Below are positions 1-8,038 of a stretch of 64,000 bases of DNA, piece after piece. Under the pieces are notes generated by a model. It did no database searches. It saw only the letters and a program-made list of their open reading frames with translations, and was not told where the DNA came from. The position numbers and the translations under genes were made by a program. The stretch comes from Halorarum salinum (lineage in GTDB: Archaea > Halobacteriota > Halobacteria > Halobacteriales > Haloferacaceae). The stretch covers positions 2,046,001-2,110,000 of the forward strand of contig NZ_CP058579.1 of the NCBI RefSeq assembly GCF_013402875.1. Direction: 5' to 3'. Position 1 is the stretch's first letter, and every line of letters begins with the position of its first letter.

Positions 1-74
1 CCTATTCCGTCTCCGTTCTTCGTTTCTTCACCACATGCTCGGCACTCGAATGTCGCACTACCCACGATATTCAC
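1..74 (-). CDS. N-terminal fragment of a small zinc-ribbon protein (cut by window edge)
   Basis: A GTG start at 74 overlaps the end of the DUF4325-like gene in the same way as neighbouring junctions. The 24 readable codons give FECRACGEE, a CxxC knuckle typical of the small zinc proteins in this operon. The rest lies beyond position 1. The function is unknown; only the start, frame and zinc knuckle are visible. Confidence 0.55.
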   Translation of the reverse strand, partial: MNIVGSATFECRACGEETKNGDGI

Positions 75-315
75 CCTGAGATTCGTCTCGGAACCCTACC
101 TTGTCGAACATCGTTTCCACATCACCGGATAGCCCGGTTATCGCAATATCTCGGAGATCGGCCTGTTTCACCGCTTCATCCGCGAACGCCCGCCCAACGA
201 ACTCCACAGCACTGAAGTCTACTTCGTCGTCTCCCTGTCTTTCTGCATTCTTCATCAGGCGCTTGGCTTCGTTCCGTGTGCTCAGTGTGCCCAGCTCAAT
301 TTCCAGCGTTCTCAC
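58..315 (-). CDS. STAS-like DUF4325 family protein
   Basis: This 85-residue protein carries the signature VDFSAVEFVGRAFADE at about residues 32-47. That matches the STAS-like DUF4325 family (a D-F-S motif followed by an S/A-F-A-D-E helix). Such proteins are small alpha/beta domains that often accompany ATP-binding or regulatory proteins. It starts with GTG inside the sequence GGTGAGAACGCTG, overlapping the upstream gene by 20 bases, so translation is almost certainly coupled. Partner and function are not shown by the context. Confidence 0.65.
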   Translation of the reverse strand: MRTLEIELGTLSTRNEAKRLMKNAERQGDDEVDFSAVEFVGRAFADEAVKQADLRDIAITGLSGDVETMFDKVGFRDESQGEYRG

Positions 316-562
316 CCTCTATTTCCATGTACTCTGGATGCTGTAGCTGGAACAGCGTCACGACACCTGCTTCGAACTTTGCGTCCGGATCGTGTAGCGT
401 GTGGCCGCAGGCCAGTTCGTAGCGTTTCGCGTAGTGGTAGTCATCGTCCTGCTTCGGCCCGACCACGGCCTTGTGAATGCCTTCTTTCGCACCGCATACC
501 TCGCATGTCGGGTACAGTGCGGGACCTTTCCGTTCCGTGATTTCAGCGTCCAGTGTTCTCAC
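296..562 (-). CDS. Small zinc-binding protein
   Basis: This 88-residue protein has a CEVCG knuckle near residue 21 and a later ELACGH, which together could form one zinc site. The GTG start at 562 lies in GGTGAGAACACTGG and overlaps the upstream membrane-protein gene by 20 bases. The C-terminus EGENAGN is created by the Shine-Dalgarno/start region of the next gene. No family was recognised. It may be a nucleic-acid or protein-binding accessory protein, but this is not shown. Confidence 0.55.
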   Translation of the reverse strand: MRTLDAEITERKGPALYPTCEVCGAKEGIHKAVVGPKQDDDYHYAKRYELACGHTLHDPDAKFEAGVVTLFQLQHPEYMEIEGENAGN

Positions 563-740
563 CTTGCGTTTTCTGTCCGAACTCTCGAATACTTCTATAG
601 TACAACCAAAGCAGATACGACCCCATTACACCGGTTACGATAGCGGTATGAATATTTTGTAAACCCACTTGATCAGGCATACTTCCAAGCACAACTACTC
701 CCAAGACGAACAACACAAAATTCCAGTATTCCTCATTCAT
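543..740 (-). CDS. Small two-helix membrane protein
   Basis: From the ATG at 740 the product is 65 residues with two hydrophobic segments (about residues 6-21 and 33-50). I prefer 740 to the longer frame because it forms an ATGA overlap with the stop of the upstream gene and follows GGTGGTAG. The tail EFGQKTQGEN is encoded by an 18-base stretch (568-585) that recurs exactly at 12983-13000. The function is unknown. Confidence 0.55.
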   Translation of the reverse strand: MNEEYWNFVLFVLGVVVLGSMPDQVGLQNIHTAIVTGVMGSYLLWLYYRSIREFGQKTQGENTGR

Positions 741-1080
741 CACTACCACCAGCGTTCGCTCCGGAAACTCGTTCTCGTTTACGCTGAACCGTCCAGCTGC
801 ATGAATCACACCAAGGGCCAATGTCCTCTTCTTTGAACCCTGTCCATTCGTTTCCAGATTTCTCTACATCATTACGAAATATCTCTGCCGTGCTGCCTCC
901 CGCATCCTTACCAACGTCTTCGTCGTCAACGTAGTAGCCGCCGAATCCGGAATCAAACAAGAGGCCGCAATTCCGGCATCTCATCAAATCACCGCACAAC
1001 TCAGAGCATTCCTTCTCATGCTCTCGCCTGTCTTTGATCTCTTCACCACAAGCTACACATTCATCTCCCAGCGTTCTCAC
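733..1080 (-). CDS. Cysteine-rich zinc-binding protein
   Basis: This 115-residue protein contains three CxxC-type knuckles: CVACG at about residue 8, CRNCG at about 35 and CDSC at about 91, plus CSELC. That is enough for two zinc sites. The GTG start at 1080 sits in GGTGAGAACGCTG and overlaps the preceding gene by 20 bases. The C-terminal GANAGGSDE carries the ribosome-binding sequence of the next gene. No specific family was recognised. Confidence 0.6.
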   Translation of the reverse strand: MRTLGDECVACGEEIKDRREHEKECSELCGDLMRCRNCGLLFDSGFGGYYVDDEDVGKDAGGSTAEIFRNDVEKSGNEWTGFKEEDIGPWCDSCSWTVQRKRERVSGANAGGSDE

Positions 1081-1315
1081 CTTCTTTCTCTGCGGAAACT
1101 GGCTCGTACCCGTTTTTCCAGATGCGACCCTCCTTCAATAGATGCAGATCGACAACGTAGGTGAGTTCTTCGTTTGCTTTCTCAAGCTTCCGATAGAAGT
1201 CCGCTACATGGTCAAGACACAGCGGCTTGTCCTGAATCCTTCCGTGGACAAGGTACTTCATCAGCACCGTCGCGTCCTGATGGCACTCCTCGTGTAGATA
1301 ATCGCATTCAGTCAT
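1061..1315 (-). CDS. Small treble-clef-like zinc protein
   Basis: This 84-residue protein shows CDYLHEEC near the N-terminus and PLCLDH at about residues 32-37. The C..C..CxxH spacing is usual in small haloarchaeal treble-clef proteins. The ATG at 1315 overlaps the upstream stop as ATGA. It ends EGENAGR over the next gene's start signal. The precise role is unknown. Confidence 0.55.
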   Translation of the reverse strand: MTECDYLHEECHQDATVLMKYLVHGRIQDKPLCLDHVADFYRKLEKANEELTYVVDLHLLKEGRIWKNGYEPVSAEKEGENAGR

Positions 1316-1560
1316 TGATTCTCACCTTTCTCGCGGAACTCTTTCGCCTTCTCCATCGTTTCCTCCGTCTCCTCCCGAAGCTTCTCAACCGTCAAATCTC
1401 CGTGTCGCAAATCCTGAATCGCATTCGTAGCATTCTGCCGAAGCATCACCAACGAGGATTCCTTCTCCTCATACCGAGGGTGGTGCAGGAAATACTCTAT
1501 CCGGGCTCTCATGTACCCGATCACCGCACTCAGCTCCTCACCCATTTCGCTCTCATCCAT
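1312..1560 (-). CDS. Small helical protein of unknown function
   Basis: This 82-residue, highly charged protein is predicted mostly helical and has a Lys/Glu-rich C-terminal half that could form a coiled coil. It has no cysteines and no recognised family. It is coupled by an ATGA overlap to the next gene at 1315. Codon use and position in the small-gene operon support it as real. Confidence 0.5.
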   Translation of the reverse strand: MDESEMGEELSAVIGYMRARIEYFLHHPRYEEKESSLVMLRQNATNAIQDLRHGDLTVEKLREETEETMEKAKEFREKGENQ

Positions 1561-1587
1561 TCAGTCATCACCAGTATTATTCCGGAA

Positions 1588-1788
1588 TTAGAGCGGGATC
1601 TCGCGATCCCACCACCACGTGAGCCGGTTCGACAACTCCTTCTTCGCCACTTCGCCTTCCGCAAGCATCTCGTGGAGATCGTCGTTGACGGATTTCCAGT
1701 GTTCGTCGACCGTGTCCGCTACCTGGTTGGTGGAGAGCGGCTGGTCGGCGTCCTCGAGCGCCTGGAGTATGCGTTGTTTGCGGTCCAC
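1588..1788 (-). CDS. Winged-helix DNA-binding protein
   Basis: From the GTG at 1788 the product is 66 residues: an N-terminal RKQRILQAL helix, then QPLSTNQVADTV (recognition-type helix-turn-helix) and a wing ending in TWWWDREIPL. A longer frame starts at 1845, but a TATA box lies inside it at 1821-1829, so the shorter start fits transcription better. It is the first gene of the operon running to position 1 and may control it. This inference rests on position and fold only. Confidence 0.6.
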   Translation of the reverse strand: MDRKQRILQALEDADQPLSTNQVADTVDEHWKSVNDDLHEMLAEGEVAKKELSNRLTWWWDREIPL

Positions 1789-1818
1789 GTTACAATCACT
1801 GACGAGAACGTTCTCACG

Positions 1819-1830
1819 GAGTTTTATATA
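1819..1830 (-). promoter_or_regulatory. TATA box for the 1.8 kb leftward operon
   Basis: The minus strand reads TATATAAAACTC about 30-40 bases upstream of the GTG at 1788. That is a good archaeal TATA element, giving a very short leader. It faces leftward, into the small zinc-protein operon. Confidence 0.5.
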
Positions 1831-1933
1831 CACCACCCATGCCACTCCTCAGTTCTCAAAACCAAGTCTCTACTGATGAGTAATGAGCAGGGACAATGTT
1901 TAAGCATACTCGGACATAAGCATAGAGTGTCGT

Positions 1934-2479
1934 ATGACCGTGACCGTCACCATCTCCGGCGAAGGCATCGAATTCGAACGCGAAATCACCGAGAACACCG
2001 CCGTCCAACTCATGCAGCTCACCATCAACAACGGCGCCGCCGGCAACGGAACGTCAGAAGAAGCCCTCACTGACACGGCAGCCACCGAACCAACCGATGC
2101 GGACGACGAACACACCGCGCCAACGGACGCGAGCGACGACACCGACGCCGACCAGCAAGAGCCTGAAGCACTTCCAAGCAACTTCTTCCGTCGCCTATCC
2201 ACCAAGCAAGAAGCAATGATCAAGGTGCTGCTGGACGCCGACGGTCAACTCACCAGCAGCGAACTGCGACAACAGATGGAAGAGGACCACGGCGTCGAAA
2301 CCGGGGGCGGCCGCGCCCTCGCCGGCATCATCGCCGGACTCACCCGGAAGTACGGCAACGACTTCGAGCTCATCGACGTCCAATGGGGCGATGACCAGGG
2401 CCTGTACCAACTGAACCCGGATTACCCCCAGTATATCGAGGAGATCGAGGACTACTTCGGAGAACAGCAGGAAGACTAG
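1934..2479 (+). CDS. Winged-helix protein with acidic linker
   Basis: This 181-residue protein has three parts: residues 1-35 form a short beta-rich domain (TVTVTISGEGIEFER), residues 36-80 are an Asp/Glu/Thr-rich low-complexity linker, and residues 85-160 are a winged-helix domain (KQEAMIKVLLDADGQLTSSE). The sequence TTTAAGCATA ends about 25 bases before the ATG, suggesting a leaderless transcript. The next gene, an Mrr-like nuclease, follows on the same strand after 114 bases, so it may act as its regulator. That link is inference. Confidence 0.6.
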   Translation: MTVTVTISGEGIEFEREITENTAVQLMQLTINNGAAGNGTSEEALTDTAATEPTDADDEHTAPTDASDDTDADQQEPEALPSNFFRRLSTKQEAMIKVLLDADGQLTSSELRQQMEEDHGVETGGGRALAGIIAGLTRKYGNDFELIDVQWGDDQGLYQLNPDYPQYIEEIEDYFGEQQED

Positions 2480-2593
2480 AGAACTTTGAGAGGCAAGCGT
2501 GGTGGTACATTCTTACCGGAATCCCGGCCAGCGGTTTCGTATCCGACCTCTTCATCACTAGAATTATCCTGATAGACACCTCACACCACTCCA

Positions 2594-3772
2594 ATGCCAA
2601 ACACACGGATCGAAGCCGTCCTCCACGGAATCGGGGACGGTGCCCGCCTTGAACAACTCGTCTCCGATCTCCTCCAACGCGAAGGCTACGACGTCGACCC
2701 CACCGGGACACGAGGCCCTGACGGAGGCCGAGACGCCCTCCTCCAACGCGACAGTGAACACGGAATCCTCCACTGCAGCGTCAGTCAAGACTGGGAGCCA
2801 AAAGTCCATGAGGACGCTGAAAAAGCTGCGGACCGTCCCGAGGACTTCGACTTCTTCATCTTTGCCACCACACAGAATCCCGCAGCTGTAAAACGCGACC
2901 GTGTGGAAGACGAGATCCACGAGGAATACGGCTGGCGAGTAGAGATACGGGATCTAGAACGGCTCAGAAACCAGTTAGCTGGCGATTCTGAAAACCATGA
3001 TCTGGTGCGTGATCATCTCAATATCGATCCCAGCTCTGCGTTTCACGATCCTACTGCCGACGCAGAGGAGTTCTATGAATCCCGCCTCCAAGCACTACAC
3101 GAGCGAGAGGGATACTACGGTACGATCGCATCAGACCACGAGTTCACTGATCATGAAGACCTACCCATCCTCGCAATCCATATCATCCCGGCCGAAACAT
3201 TCGGCAGTGATCACGACAGATTAGGGTCCGACCTGCCAGACCCACCCGGAATAGGCGGGAAGGGACGAACGGAGCAATACGGTGACTTCGTTCTTACCGG
3301 GAGCAACTTCGGTCTCAACGGTGATGATCCCTTCAGATACTATGCCTGTTTCCACGAGGAGGGGTGGGCAGAGGCGGTAACTGTGGACATTATACCTCGA
3401 ACCGATGACCTCGAACTCACTACCACGATAGACAAGATAGTTATCGAGTATATCGAGGACGCGTTAGACTGGTACGAAGATGTCGGTATCGCACCCCCGT
3501 ACTACGTATACGTAACACTTCTTAACGCAGCAGATTACACCATCTTCGTTCCGAATAGGATCTCTGGGCCCTTGAACCGGCGTGAGATCGGGAGTGACGA
3601 ATTCCAGTTCGGGGATGTAATCATTGATCGGAACGACGTCGACGTTCCAGCGTTCATGCGGAAACCGATGTACCGCCTCTGGAATCGGACCGGATGGCAG
3701 AAGTCGCTCAACTATAATGAGATCGAGGAGGAAGGCGGTGAAACAAGGTATGAGTGGGATCCTCGCAGGTGA
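2594..3772 (+). CDS. Mrr-like restriction endonuclease family protein
   Basis: This 392-residue protein begins with a restriction-endonuclease-like domain: RLEQLVSDLLQREGYDV (residues 19-35), GPDGGRDALL (41-50) and an ILHCSVS strand (58-64) with a lysine at 70. This is the layout of PD-(D/E)xK nucleases of the Mrr/type IV kind. The third catalytic position is degenerate, since the usual E-x-K on the strand is not seen, so activity is uncertain. Residues 150-392 form an unrecognised, tyrosine-rich alpha/beta region that could sense or bind a partner. It lies 1.6 kb from a Pycsar-like pair, supporting a defence role. Confidence 0.65.
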   Translation: MPNTRIEAVLHGIGDGARLEQLVSDLLQREGYDVDPTGTRGPDGGRDALLQRDSEHGILHCSVSQDWEPKVHEDAEKAADRPEDFDFFIFATTQNPAAVKRDRVEDEIHEEYGWRVEIRDLERLRNQLAGDSENHDLVRDHLNIDPSSAFHDPTADAEEFYESRLQALHEREGYYGTIASDHEFTDHEDLPILAIHIIPAETFGSDHDRLGSDLPDPPGIGGKGRTEQYGDFVLTGSNFGLNGDDPFRYYACFHEEGWAEAVTVDIIPRTDDLELTTTIDKIVIEYIEDALDWYEDVGIAPPYYVYVTLLNAADYTIFVPNRISGPLNRREIGSDEFQFGDVIIDRNDVDVPAFMRKPMYRLWNRTGWQKSLNYNEIEEEGGETRYEWDPRR

Positions 3773-3836
3773 ATCTGCTGACGTGATCAAAACTTCGCCG
3801 GAGTTGTCCTCCCGCGCCTCGTAGAATTTACCCCCA

Positions 3837-4682
3837 TCACGGCCGAGTCAACAGCACGTCCTCCAGCGTTTGCCCCCGGTCCGGCGGCACACCCTTCGCC
3901 GCACTGTTCCCGCAGAACACTTCGATCACGTCCCGGATCGAATCCCCGTGCCCGAGACGGTCGAACAACGACCAGCCCGTCTCATACTGCAGCAGCTGCG
4001 TTCGTACGTGCCCATCCTGCCAGTCCGGCATCCAGTCCGTCGGTGTCTTCGGCTTCAGGAACGGTTCCTCCGGCTGCTCGACGAACGTCCCGACCGTCCG
4101 CTGTGCCACCTCCTTCAGGTAATGAAGCCCCTGATCACCGTACTGGTCCTGCTCGGCCTTCATCGTGGCCACGAACAGGTTCTCCGTGTTGAACCCGGTC
4201 GCATCCAGGATCTCGGCGATCACCCACGGCCGCGCCCACTCGTTCGCATATACCCGCTCGAGGTTCCCCGGGTTCCCGACCAGGATCTTATTCAGCACCA
4301 CCCGCGGCTGCCCGTTGGCGAACCCGATGATGAACGGAAACCCGCGCAGGTACACGTCCTGGGCCTGCCGATGCATCTGGACCGGGAGCGCACCCACCCA
4401 CGTCTCCTCGGCGGCGATCTCCTGCCACGCGTCTTCGACCGGGACGCTGGTCGCCGTCTCAGTGCGGGCGGCTACCATCCCTGCTGACTGTTCGTAGACG
4501 CCGGGGGAAAGGAAGGTCTCCGGACCCTCCCGACTCTGGTATTCGTCTACCGCCTTCTCTTGGTGGAACTTCGCCTTGTGAAGGTGAACAGCAAGCAACG
4601 GCTCGATGTCGTTCTCCGCGATCTCCTGATGCAGTCGGAGCTGTGTACGGTGTGGCTCAGGGAGCCTATCGTCACCTGGCAT
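3837..4682 (-). CDS. Protein of unknown function, 281 residues
   Basis: A soluble, mixed-charge protein with no signal peptide, membrane segment or cysteine pair. The middle (about residues 85-175) contains an aromatic-rich core including RGFPFIIGFANGQPR, which might be a binding domain. It converges tail-to-tail with the nuclease gene, 64 bases apart. A TATA-like TACTTAAATG lies near 4762. No family was recognised. Its place between a nuclease and a Pycsar-like pair makes a defence accessory role possible but unproven. Confidence 0.55.
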   Translation of the reverse strand: MPGDDRLPEPHRTQLRLHQEIAENDIEPLLAVHLHKAKFHQEKAVDEYQSREGPETFLSPGVYEQSAGMVAARTETATSVPVEDAWQEIAAEETWVGALPVQMHRQAQDVYLRGFPFIIGFANGQPRVVLNKILVGNPGNLERVYANEWARPWVIAEILDATGFNTENLFVATMKAEQDQYGDQGLHYLKEVAQRTVGTFVEQPEEPFLKPKTPTDWMPDWQDGHVRTQLLQYETGWSLFDRLGHGDSIRDVIEVFCGNSAAKGVPPDRGQTLEDVLLTRP

Positions 4683-4846
4683 ACCTGTACTAACGTGGTG
4701 AAACCGGGTATAGTTCCGGACACATCCTCCCCCGGCGCCGTCGTTCGATTCGCCGATTTCATTTAAGTAGCCTCCGTGTTTCGGTATCGGAGTGATTCTA
4801 CAGCCGGGAGAGCCCTACCACCACCAACGACCGGTCAAATTCCCCC

Positions 4847-5275
4847 TCACCGGCCGGCGATATACCAGTCACCGTCATCGTAGATGTGTTGCGGAATCTG
4901 CTCCTCCGGTGGCTGCTTATCAAATAGGAGCGTGTCCCCATCGATATTACCCGGACCGAGATCCACAAACAGGGACTTGATCTCGTCCCAGCTCTCCCGC
5001 AGCCGCCCGGACATGATCTGGACTGCTTCTCCCTGCCCGACGTCGCGGCCCGTCCGGTCATAGACCAGCTGAACACAGCACTCCGGGCAGAAATACAGTG
5101 CTGCCTCGTCCTGAACCGCGTGGATGTGGCCGCCGTTCTTCACCACGAGGTTGCGTTCCTCCATCGGGCCGTGATGGACACATTCGCCTTCCTCCTCGTT
5201 GGTTCCCAAGTAGAACGGGTGATAGTCGCTGTCAGCAAGGTCGTCCGGGAGGTCGTCAGGAATATCGTCAGCCAT
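4847..5275 (-). CDS. Zinc-binding hypothetical protein
   Basis: This 142-residue acidic protein has ECVHHGP at about residues 31-37 and CPECC at about 63-67, which could form one zinc site. The ATG at 5275 is the first start of the open frame. It lies downstream of the cyclase/effector pair on the same strand, 88 bases after the effector, and could be co-transcribed. The function is unknown. Confidence 0.55.
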   Translation of the reverse strand: MADDIPDDLPDDLADSDYHPFYLGTNEEEGECVHHGPMEERNLVVKNGGHIHAVQDEAALYFCPECCVQLVYDRTGRDVGQGEAVQIMSGRLRESWDEIKSLFVDLGPGNIDGDTLLFDKQPPEEQIPQHIYDDGDWYIAGR

Positions 5276-5363
5276 ACCGTCTTCTCGTTAACGCCACGGC
5301 ATTAATGGTGTGTACTTCCTCTGCCCAGCACTGAATGCAAGGTACCGCTTCAAGAACAACGGG

Positions 5364-5852
5364 CTAAAAGAACAAGAAAACCACTCCAGCAATCACCGCA
5401 AATACAACGGTCCCGGCCGTGAGCCGTAGCGACCACCGGAGAAAATGGTACTTGTTGTGCGCCACCGTGGCCAGATCATAATTCTCCTCGATCAATTCTT
5501 CTCGCGGTCCCCCATCCTCCAATTGCTCGAACTCCTCCCGGAACGTCTCCTTCGAATCATACTCGACGATGTTTTCCCAGAAAAAGAGGCCAGTCTCAGG
5601 TTTCGGGGTCCGAGGATACACGACCCACCCCGAGAGGAACACCCCAATCACGGTGAACCCCGCGCTCATAAGGGCACTCCACCACACGATCGGCGCCTCG
5701 ATCGAGAGGTTGCTCACAGCGTTTGCGAACAGCCCCAGAAACGCCACTTGTGCCGTGAGCAGGATTGACGCCTTGTTATCCGCCAGTGAAATGTACTGGT
5801 TGAGATGATCATGAGTCCGCGTGACCAGGTCATCAGGAGAAATATCTGGCAT
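5364..5852 (-). CDS. pycTM: Pycsar-type transmembrane effector (DUF5706-like)
   Basis: This 162-residue membrane protein has a soluble N-terminal helix with YISLADNKASILLT (about residues 20-33), matching the A-D-x-K-A-S signature of the Pycsar effector domain (DUF5706). Membrane helices follow at about 30-48, 55-77 and 141-161. A cytoplasmic stretch carries VAHNKYHFLRWSLR, also typical of the family. Known PycTM effectors bind cCMP or cUMP made by the paired cyclase and depolarise the membrane, stopping growth of the infected cell. It starts 9 bases after the cyclase stop, so the two form an operon. Ligand specificity is not readable from the sequence. Confidence 0.82.
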   Translation of the reverse strand: MPDISPDDLVTRTHDHLNQYISLADNKASILLTAQVAFLGLFANAVSNLSIEAPIVWWSALMSAGFTVIGVFLSGWVVYPRTPKPETGLFFWENIVEYDSKETFREEFEQLEDGGPREELIEENYDLATVAHNKYHFLRWSLRLTAGTVVFAVIAGVVFLFF

Positions 5853-5861
5853 TAGTACCTG

Positions 5862-6614
5862 TTACCGCAAATTGTCTGTCTCGGTGCCAGTCCAGATTCC
5901 GCTGAAGTTGTAGTAGTGTTGTGTCTCCCAGCCTGAATCGTCGCTTCCCCACCTAAACCCTTCAAGCCGGCCCTTGTCCGTCAAGTACTGTCCCCAGCCA
6001 TCCTCTTTATCCGCGTGCCGGTGGATACCTTCGTTCACGAAATACTGGTTGGTCTCCGCCATGTCCTCAAGTTTGGAAGCGCTGTTTGCTGTGGTTCCAA
6101 CGGCAGTTCGCCGGTTCAGACTGTGCTTGCCGATCCTGGAGACATGGATATTCTTACCGATTCCAGCCCCGCCACTGATGGTAATGGGTTCGATATCGTG
6201 GTCTTCCAACGTGGGATTCACGTGATTCGCCAAGGCGTACTTCACGGTAGCAATATACTCGAGAACGGTTTCACTGATGGTTGGATAGTCCTTACCGACG
6301 CCAAAGTAAGCAAGGATTCCATCGCCAGTGTTCTTCTCGAAGTAGCCATCGTAGTCACGGACGATCTCCATGATTTCCGGGATGAACAGGTTCAGCATGA
6401 ATAACACGTCCCGCTCCGGGTTGTCGCTGGAGTAGTTGGAGAAGTCGTTGATATCGATGAAGACGATGCCCAATGTGAACTTCTTGGCCGAGGCCAGAAG
6501 CATGTCCTCCCGGTCCGGCATTGTCTGGCCATCCGGAATGTGCTCTAGTCTTTCCTCCACCTTCTCGGCCTGCTCATCAACACGTTCCTCGATTTCTTCC
6601 TGATCGAATCCCAT
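5862..6614 (-). CDS. pycC: Class III nucleotide cyclase, Pycsar-type
   Basis: This 250-residue soluble protein starts at the ATG at 6614; a longer TTG frame reaches 6665. Residues 1-30 form a charged helix. The cyclase domain carries FIDINDFS with metal ligand D54, EKNTGDGILAYFG with D98, and AVGTTANSASKLE matching the V-G-x-x-x-N-x-A-x-x-L-E region of class III cyclases. Stand-alone cyclases of this size next to a DUF5706 effector are the hallmark of Pycsar, where they make cCMP or cUMP on phage infection. Whether this one is pyrimidine-specific cannot be told here. The effector follows after 9 bases. Confidence 0.82.
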   Translation of the reverse strand: MGFDQEEIEERVDEQAEKVEERLEHIPDGQTMPDREDMLLASAKKFTLGIVFIDINDFSNYSSDNPERDVLFMLNLFIPEIMEIVRDYDGYFEKNTGDGILAYFGVGKDYPTISETVLEYIATVKYALANHVNPTLEDHDIEPITISGGAGIGKNIHVSRIGKHSLNRRTAVGTTANSASKLEDMAETNQYFVNEGIHRHADKEDGWGQYLTDKGRLEGFRWGSDDSGWETQHYYNFSGIWTGTETDNLR

Positions 6615-6785
6615 TAGCCCGAAATAGCTTGACACGATGAAAAGCTCTGTGATAGAGATGCACAAGGATGTCGTCCGCTCTCAATATGCTCCTACCGTTC
6701 ACTGCACTCGTTCTAGAGGCCAGAATTAGCTCGTTCACTGGAGCGGCGGGGGATATCGGCCGTGGCTCTGAGACGGCCCTCCCTG

Positions 6786-7193
6786 TCACGCGAGTTCCGC
6801 AGCCACTCGCACTGAGAACCCAACCGCAACAAGGACGAACCCGCTGAACGCATCCACCACCATCCCCCCAACTCTGACCCGGTACTCAGCCGTTGTCTCC
6901 TCAATCGCCTCTGGCGAGCGGGTTGATTCGTAGAATTTTCGCATATGGGTGTGTGCCGAGGTAAGCGCCAGCCGCGTTGCTCCCAGCGCCACAATCACAA
7001 TCCCCAGACTCGACAACTGAACAGGGTTCACAACTGAATGCCACGCGGCGACAACCAGCAACACCACCAAGAGTAGACTGAGATTGGCGAGGACGCGGCC
7101 CTTCATCTTCGCAGCGATGTCATTCCACTGCTGCTCGTGATGCTGCTTAAAATGGCCGCGTGCATGACCGAATAAGTGGTACAGTTCACGCAT
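6786..7193 (-). CDS. Membrane protein of unknown function
   Basis: From the ATG at 7193 this is a 135-residue protein with a basic, His-rich N-terminus (HARGHFKQHH) and three hydrophobic segments at about residues 32-48, 54-74 and 112-133. No domain was recognised. It is upstream of the cyclase on the same strand with a 171-base gap, so co-transcription is uncertain. An extra membrane component of the defence locus is possible but not shown. Confidence 0.5.
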   Translation of the reverse strand: MRELYHLFGHARGHFKQHHEQQWNDIAAKMKGRVLANLSLLLVVLLVVAAWHSVVNPVQLSSLGIVIVALGATRLALTSAHTHMRKFYESTRSPEAIEETTAEYRVRVGGMVVDAFSGFVLVAVGFSVRVAAELA

Positions 7194-7302
7194 ACTGCCC
7201 CGACTTTCGCCAAGACGTAAATACACTCACCAATCGCTGGTATCGGTGCATCACTCCAACGGGCCAGCGGTTCACTCCCGTAATTTCCGTCCCGGTTCCA
7301 GG

Positions 7303-7497
7303 TCAGTCCTCTTCAAGCGACGCTTCAAGAAACGCCCGTCCACGGTCTAATGCGGTCTGGGCCTGCTCAAATGCGAGCATCGCTGCTTCAGGTTCACCCA
7401 GCCCGGCATAGAAGATCGCCTCCTCTAAGTGCCGACTCACCCGTTGCGTATGGCCGAGGAGCTTGGCGTCCCGCTGGACCTCAGCGTATGATTTCAT
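7303..7497 (-). CDS. Small helical protein
   Basis: The ATG at 7497 gives a 64-residue all-helical protein (EVQRDAKLLGHTQRV, HLEEAIFYAGLGEPEAAMLA). Its alternating small and hydrophobic residues resemble one or two tetratricopeptide-like helices. Two upstream ATGs at 7509 and 7575 are possible starts. No family was recognised. Confidence 0.45.
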   Translation of the reverse strand: MKSYAEVQRDAKLLGHTQRVSRHLEEAIFYAGLGEPEAAMLAFEQAQTALDRGRAFLEASLEED

Positions 7498-7561
7498 CGC
7501 TTGGGGCATGTATTGGTCACGGCCTGTCTTCCCCGTTTCGCGCACCAGGATACCGCTCCGG

Positions 7562-7915
7562 TCACCCGGTGGCACGGAGCCGCCGCAACTCCGGCCATAC
7601 CCCCACGCCGCCGATCACCAGCCAGAACCCGGTTACCAATGCAATCGGCAGTGACGGCCTCGTAAACAGTTCCCACCCGCCCCACACCACCATCCCAGCT
7701 ACGAGCAGCATACTCAATCCCTGCTGTAGCCGGGGTGGAAGCGACCTGGATTCGATGTGCCACCAAACGGTGAGGAGCGCAAAAACCGTGAATGCGGCCG
7801 CCCCGACGAGCATCATCCACCACTCTCCCGGAGCCAGTGGCCACGACAAAACGGTGGACACTGCCATTGCTGCGAGGAAAATCCCGATCCCGACCAGTGC
7901 GAAACGGCGCATCAT
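7562..7915 (-). CDS. Four-helix membrane protein
   Basis: From the ATG at 7915 the product is 117 residues with four membrane helices (FALVGIGIFLAAMAV, WMMLVGAAAFTVFALL, GLSMLLVAGMVVW, ALVTGFWLVIGGVGV). A longer frame to 7990 adds a hydrophilic N-terminus that is less likely. It overlaps the upstream frame of the small helical gene by a few codons at most. The function is unknown; it is one of several membrane proteins around the cyclase/effector pair. Confidence 0.5.
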   Translation of the reverse strand: MMRRFALVGIGIFLAAMAVSTVLSWPLAPGEWWMMLVGAAAFTVFALLTVWWHIESRSLPPRLQQGLSMLLVAGMVVWGGWELFTRPSLPIALVTGFWLVIGGVGVWPELRRLRATG

Positions 7916-8038
7916 ACACTCGTGTTCGTACTGCACCGAGAAAAGCATTCCGAATGTTTTAGCGTTCAGCATCGTCAATACCGGCATCAAATTATCTGTG
8001 TCGCTGGTAGAGAGAAGAAAGAAAAAGAACGCCGGCCG

